NCBI GenBank assembly: GCA_018402365.1
Contig: JAGYJD010000003.1
Span: forward strand, 1 to 64,000
From: Candidatus Nanopelagicales bacterium
GTDB taxonomy: Bacteria > Actinomycetota > Actinomycetes > S36-B12 > UBA5976
Reading direction: 5' to 3'
Length of the DNA stretch: 64,000 nt
The notes under the pieces are model-generated. The model saw only the letters and a program-made list of their open reading frames with translations, did no database searches and was not told the DNA's origin. The position numbers and the translations under genes were made by a program. Below, one piece after another: positions 59,184 to 64,000 of this stretch (positions within the stretch are counted from its first letter, which is position 1; each line of letters starts with the position of its first letter).

Positions 59184-61024
59184 CTGAGTTTCAAACAATT
59201 CTTTGTATAGTCCACCCTTTTTAAGTAAAGAAATGTGATTTCCAATTTCGATAATCTTTCCTTGATTTAAAACTACAATCTGATCTGCCTTAACTACGGT
59301 TGAAAGTCGATGTGCCACCACCAAAGCCGTTCGATTTGCCAAAGCTAAATTAAGTGCCTTTTGTACTTGAGCCTCATTCTCGGTGTCTAAATGAGCGGTA
59401 GCTTCATCCAAAATTACAATCCGAGGGGCTTTTAAAAAAACGCGGGCAATAGCTAAGCGTTGTTTTTCACCGCCACTTAATCTATGCCCTCTATCCCCCA
59501 CCACGGTTTCTAAGCCTGCAGGTAAATTTTTAACAAAATCATAAAGTTGGGCTGATTTTAAAGATTCAGATAACTCTTCAGGTGTTGCATCTGGTTTAAT
59601 AAAAGTAAGTTATTTTTAATGGAATCATGAAACAGGTGCGGTTCTTGAGACCACTCCAATTTCACCTCGCAGAAGTGAGGTCGACAAATCTTTACATTCA
59701 CACCACCAATCAAGACTTCGCCCTCACTCACGTCATAAAGACGAGTAACGAGTCCCGTCAAACTAGATTTACCGGCCCCACTTGGTCCTACTAGCGCCAC
59801 AGTTGAGCCATGCTCAATAGTCAAATTGATATCTTGCAAAGCTTCAGTTAAATCTTGTTGGACTTGAATATTTTTTGAACCGAGTGTTTCTAAAGTTAGC
59901 TCTGAATCTGAGTAAGTTAAGTTAACGTTTTTAAATTCAATCCCTAATTCGCCACTTGGTAAGGTTTTGGGATTATTTGGCTCAGTTATAGGATTTTTTA
60001 AATCAAGAATCTCAAAAACCCGGTCAAATGACACAAGCGCGGTCATCACGTCAACTCGAATATTAGAAAGTGCTGTTAAAGGGCCATAAAGGCGTCCTAA
60101 AAGCGCTGTCAAGGCTAATAGCGTGCCTAGGGTAATTGTTTCATTAATAGTTAGCACTCCACCAAATCCATAAACCAGCGCAGTAGCCAAAGTTGCCACC
60201 AGGGTGAGGGAAATAATAAAAATTCGATTTGCCATGGCAATTTTGATTCCGATGTCTCTTACCGAAGTAGCGCGGTCGCTAAAAATCTTTGTTTCACTTT
60301 GATAGTTGCCAAATAGCTTTATCAATAAAGCACCAGAGACATTAAATCTCTCACTCATTTGTTGATTCATGTCAGCATTAAAATTCATTTGCTCTCGCGT
60401 CAACGCCTGGAGTTTTCTACCTAAAAGCCGAGCCGGAACCAAAAATAAGGGCACCAAAATCAAAGCACCTAAGGTTATTTGCCAATTTAAAACCAGCATT
60501 GTGCCAATTACCACGATTAAAGCGATGAAGTTTGAGAGAATTCCACTCAAGGTGGAGGTAAAAGCTTGCTGCGCCCCAATTACGTCATTATTTAATCTAG
60601 ATATTAGAGAACCAGTTTGGGAGCGAGTAAAAAAAGCTACCGGTTGACGTTGCACTGAATCAAAAACTTGGCTTCTTAAATTCAGAATTAATCCTTCGCC
60701 AATTCTTGCTGAGTACCAACGCTCCACGATGCTAAAAAGTCCAGAAAAGAGTGCCAAAATTGCCACCAGTGCCGCGCTTGTTATAACAACTCCGGTGTCA
60801 GCTTTTAAAATTCCTTCGTCAATGATTTCTCTGAAGAGTAAAGGCTGCGCCACAATTAAAAAGGCGTCAACGGTGACTAGTACCACTAAAAAATAAAAAT
60901 CCCGATAAAAAGGTTTTGCGTACCCCAAAATTCTCTTACCGGTAACCTTGCCGAGCTTTTGGTTTAGGACACTTCTATCCCTGGTGAGAGAGCGATACAT
61001 CTCCCAAGGTTGCATTTGGCTCAA
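59175..61024 (-). pseudogene. ABC exporter (fused permease-ATPase), frameshifted around 59.50-59.71 kb
   Basis: ABC-TM domain, GPSGAGKSSLTGLVTRLYDVSEG, then SQEPHLFHDSIKNN and DRGHRLSGGEKQRLAIARVFLKAPRIVILDEATAHLD in different frames. Confidence 0.88.
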
Positions 61025-61032
61025 TGGGTTCC

Positions 61033-61359
61033 TTAGAGGTTAAAGCCTAACGCCCTAAGCATTTGCCGACCCTCGTCAGTAATCTTCTCAGGACCCCAAG
61101 GTGGGAGCCAGACCCAATTAATTTTAAAATCCTTCACCAACCCATCTAAGGCCGAGCGGGTTTGATCCTCAATCACGTCGGTTAAAGGACAGGCCGCTGA
61201 TGTTAAGGTCATATCGATGGTCGCTACGTCATCCTCAGCAACCTCTACTCCATAAATCAGTCCTAGATCCACCACATTGATACCCAATTCGGGATCAACT
61301 ACGTCATGAAGCGCTTCTAAAACGTCTTCTTGTTTTGAACTTGTTTCAATACTGCTCAT
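61033..61359 (-). CDS. sufT: Metal-sulfur cluster assembly factor (SufT/DUF59)
   Basis: VLEALHDVVDPELGINVVDLGLIYGV, TLTSAACPLTDVIEDQ; start set to MSSIET. Confidence 0.9.
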   Translation of the reverse strand: MSSIETSSKQEDVLEALHDVVDPELGINVVDLGLIYGVEVAEDDVATIDMTLTSAACPLTDVIEDQTRSALDGLVKDFKINWVWLPPWGPEKITDEGRQMLRALGFNL

Positions 61360-61796
61360 AGCGCCGCCTTTCCGATCGCGTCTTTGGCTGCCATCCAAGC
61401 TAGCAAAGCACATTTTACTCTAGCTGGATATTGGGCTACTCCAATAAAAGCAACTCCGTCACCAATGAGATCTTCATTGGCCTCTAACTTTCCTTGACTT
61501 TGCATCATTGCATGATATTCATTAAATATTTTTTCAAATTCTGCGATCGATACACCTTTTACTTGTTCAAATAATACGCTAGCGGAAGCTTGACTAATTG
61601 AGCAGCCAGTTGATTCATACGAAATATCTAAAATAGTTTTTTTATCTTCAGCTAAATGTGCTCGCAATGTTATTTCATCACCACAAGTTGGGTTAACCTG
61701 ATGAGACTCTGCTTGATAGTCTCCTCGCAAACCTTTGCCGCGTTGGTTACGGTAGTGATCCAAAATCACTTCTTGATAAAGACTTTGTAATTGCAT
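61356..61796 (-). CDS. sufU: SufU family Fe-S scaffold/sulfur transfer protein
   Basis: LYQEVILDHYRNQRGKG, NPTCGDEI, STGCSISQASASVL, RVKCALLAW. Confidence 0.93.
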   Translation of the reverse strand: MQLQSLYQEVILDHYRNQRGKGLRGDYQAESHQVNPTCGDEITLRAHLAEDKKTILDISYESTGCSISQASASVLFEQVKGVSIAEFEKIFNEYHAMMQSQGKLEANEDLIGDGVAFIGVAQYPARVKCALLAWMAAKDAIGKAAL

Positions 61797-63058
61797 TATT
61801 TAACTCCGAAGAAGGACCGTACTCGCTCCAAGGAGGTCAGGAAAGCATCAATCTCACTTTGCTCGTTGTATAGATAAGTACTTACTCGACTGGTGGCAGT
61901 TACATTCAATTTCTTCATTAAGGGCCAGGCACAGTGGTGTCCCACCCGAATAGCAATCCCGTCGTCGTCTAACACTTGACCAACATCATGTGGGTGAACC
62001 CCGGCAACAGCAAAAGAGACAGGACTGCCGCGTTCAATAAGGTTGGGAGCGAAAACTTGCACCCCTGGCATTTGAGCTAATCCAGCTAAAAGATATTCAG
62101 TTAGGTGTTCTTCGTGCGCCTGAATATTATTCATCCCGATTTTGTTTAAATAATCAACTGCTGCCGCTGTGGCAACGATCCCAGCAGCATTTGGTGTCCC
62201 CGCTTCAAACTTTTTTGGCGCTTTAGCAAAGGTTGATTTATCCATTGAAACCATTTCGATCATTGATCCCCCGGTTAAAAAGGGTGGCATTTCATCCAGC
62301 AATTCTTCAGTGGCCACTAGCATCCCAACCCCTAGGGGGCCGAGCATTTTGTGAGCGCTAAAAACAATCGCGTCAACATTTAAGGTAGCAAAATCTACAC
62401 TCATATGTGGAACGGACTGGCAGGCATCAAGAAATACTTTTGCCCCAACACTTTTAGCTAACGAGGCAATCTGGGCCACTGGGGTAATCGTTCCCAACAC
62501 ATTACTCATGTGCGTGAAAGAAATTACTTTAGTTTTTTTATTAATTAATTCGCTTATGTTTGATAAATCTAGCTCCCCCGCGGGTGTAATCGGAATCCAT
62601 CTCAGTTTGGCACCAGTTTTCTCGGCCACCTGTTGCCATGGAACCAAATTTGCGTGGTGTTCCATTTCAGTGACAAGAATTTCATCTCCTGGTTTTAACA
62701 ACAAACTACTGTTTTGAGTTGCAAACGCATAAGCTAAAAGATTTAACGACTCGGTGGCATTTTTAGTAATAACTAACTGTTCAGGTTTAGCTCCAACAAA
62801 ATTTGCCACTTTGGCGCGAGCGGTTTCGTATTGATCAGTTGCTAATTCAGCCAGGTAATGCGCCCCACGATGAACACCAGAATTTACTTGTTCGTAAAAT
62901 CGCGCTTCTGCCTGCAAAACCGAATTTGGTTTTTGACTGGTAGCAGCACTGTCTAAATAAACTAAATCTTTATTATTTCTCATCTTTACTTCTAAAATTG
63001 GAAAGTCACGCCTGATGCTCATCACATCAAGCGCGATTTTATGAGAAATTAGAGTCAT
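61796..63058 (-). CDS. sufS: Cysteine desulfurase SufS
   Basis: LVYLDSAATSQKP, GVHRGAHYLAE, FSAHKMLGPLGVGML, IRVGHHCAWPLM. Confidence 0.94.
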   Translation of the reverse strand: MTLISHKIALDVMSIRRDFPILEVKMRNNKDLVYLDSAATSQKPNSVLQAEARFYEQVNSGVHRGAHYLAELATDQYETARAKVANFVGAKPEQLVITKNATESLNLLAYAFATQNSSLLLKPGDEILVTEMEHHANLVPWQQVAEKTGAKLRWIPITPAGELDLSNISELINKKTKVISFTHMSNVLGTITPVAQIASLAKSVGAKVFLDACQSVPHMSVDFATLNVDAIVFSAHKMLGPLGVGMLVATEELLDEMPPFLTGGSMIEMVSMDKSTFAKAPKKFEAGTPNAAGIVATAAAVDYLNKIGMNNIQAHEEHLTEYLLAGLAQMPGVQVFAPNLIERGSPVSFAVAGVHPHDVGQVLDDDGIAIRVGHHCAWPLMKKLNVTATSRVSTYLYNEQSEIDAFLTSLERVRSFFGVK

Positions 63059-63819
63059 ACTGAGGCGGCTGCCTTAGTGAATTTCACATAGCCGTTTGTC
63101 TCTAGTTCTTCAGCTAATTCTTGACCGCCGGTTTCAATAACCTTTCCATCAACAAAAACGCTAACTTTGTCAGGCTTTACATAACGCAAAATTCTGGTGT
63201 AGTGAGTAATCAACAAAACACCAGTATTGTTGCGTTCCACTGTTCTATTGATTCCTTCAGAAACAATTCTGAGTGCATCAACGTCAAGTCCTGAATCGGT
63301 TTCGTCTAACACCGCGATTTTTGGTTTGAGTAATTCAAGCTGCAAAATTTCATGACGTTTCTTCTCGCCACCAGAAAAGCCTTCATTAACATTTCGCTCA
63401 GAGAACTGCGGATCCATTCCAATTTCACTCATGGCAGATTTCATTTCTTTCAACCAATCACGTAGTTTCGGGGCTTCGCCACGAATAGCAGTAATCGAGG
63501 TTCGCAAGAAATTGCTCACCGATACTCCTGGTATTTCAACTGGATACTGCATAGCTAGAAAAAGACCAGCACGCGCTCTTTCGTCAACTGTCATCTCTAA
63601 AACATCTTCACCATCGAGCGTTATCTCGCCCGAATCGATTGTGTACTTAGGGTGCCCAGCCACGGCATAGGCCAAGGTGGACTTACCAGAGCCATTGGGA
63701 CCCATAATCGCGTGCACTTCGCCTGACCTTATGGTCAGATCTACCCCGCGTAAAATCTCTTTCTGGGTGTCTTCGGACTCTACTGAAACTTTAAGTCCCT
63801 TAATTACTAGTTCACTCAT
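63055..63819 (-). CDS. sufC: Fe-S assembly ATPase SufC
   Basis: HAIMGPNGSGKSTLAYAVAGHPKY, NEGFSGGEKKRHEILQLELLKPKIAVLDETDSGLDVDAL. Confidence 0.95.
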   Translation of the reverse strand: MSELVIKGLKVSVESEDTQKEILRGVDLTIRSGEVHAIMGPNGSGKSTLAYAVAGHPKYTIDSGEITLDGEDVLEMTVDERARAGLFLAMQYPVEIPGVSVSNFLRTSITAIRGEAPKLRDWLKEMKSAMSEIGMDPQFSERNVNEGFSGGEKKRHEILQLELLKPKIAVLDETDSGLDVDALRIVSEGINRTVERNNTGVLLITHYTRILRYVKPDKVSVFVDGKVIETGGQELAEELETNGYVKFTKAAASV

Positions 63820-63833
63820 TTATCTCTGACCTC

Positions 63834-64000
63834 TCAGACCGATACCGAGACAACGGCATCGTCGCCATCGCCATCTACTTTTACTTCAAAAACTTCAACT
63901 GCTTTAGACGCGGGTGGAGTTAGTGCTTCACCGGTTTCCAAAGCAAATATTGCACCGTGCAACCAACATTCGATTCCTTTGTCTGTTACAGCACCCTCAG
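63834..64000 (-). CDS. Rieske-type ferredoxin in suf operon (partial, runs off window)
   Basis: Minus-strand EGAVTDKGIECWLHGAIFALETGEALTPPASKAVEVFEVKVDGD... Confidence 0.8.
   Translation of the reverse strand, partial: EGAVTDKGIECWLHGAIFALETGEALTPPASKAVEVFEVKVDGDGDDAVVSVSV

Overview
This is an AT-rich actinobacterial chromosome segment with ordinary housekeeping synteny. The gene order, Pup-proteasome, mycothiol ligase and MerR/FHA/GcvH block point to Actinobacteria; a freshwater, streamlined (Nanopelagicales-like) lineage is only a guess. It starts at the 3' end of a 23S rRNA plus 5S rRNA. It then runs through tlyA-nadK-recN-pyrG-xerD-parA-scpAB-rluB-aroH-cmk-der, tRNA-Pro, pgsA-DUF881-sbp-DUF881-gcvH-garA-ftsR-bfn-merR, and a tandem glycine riboswitch followed by gcvP. 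Next come a copper ATPase, ppm1/lnt, and a full Pup-proteasome locus (pafC, pafB, FKBP, pafA, prcA, prcB, pup, dop, mpa) flanked by helY and trmI. The rest is PAC2, pgi, mshC, SCO1664, DUF3090, a histidine phosphatase, uppP, AKR, an M20 peptidase, tRNA-Leu, a K+ channel, VKOR, a photolyase, serB, fabI/fabG, SURF1, an ABC exporter and a suf operon. The most striking anomaly is not a new system. Recognisable, mostly essential genes are broken by clustered small indels at about 9.0, 10.9-11.0, 13.3-14.4, 25.6, 54.6 and 59.5-59.7 kb. Above all, a ~5.5 kb patch at 41.5-47.0 kb looks almost ORF-free, but by eye it resolves into six or seven conserved genes full of frameshifts. This most likely reflects local consensus error. 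Regulatory candidates worth checking are a terminator hairpin that buries the pyrG ribosome-binding site, a structured parA leader, and the glycine riboswitch. I found no convincing new defence, mobile or biosynthetic system.
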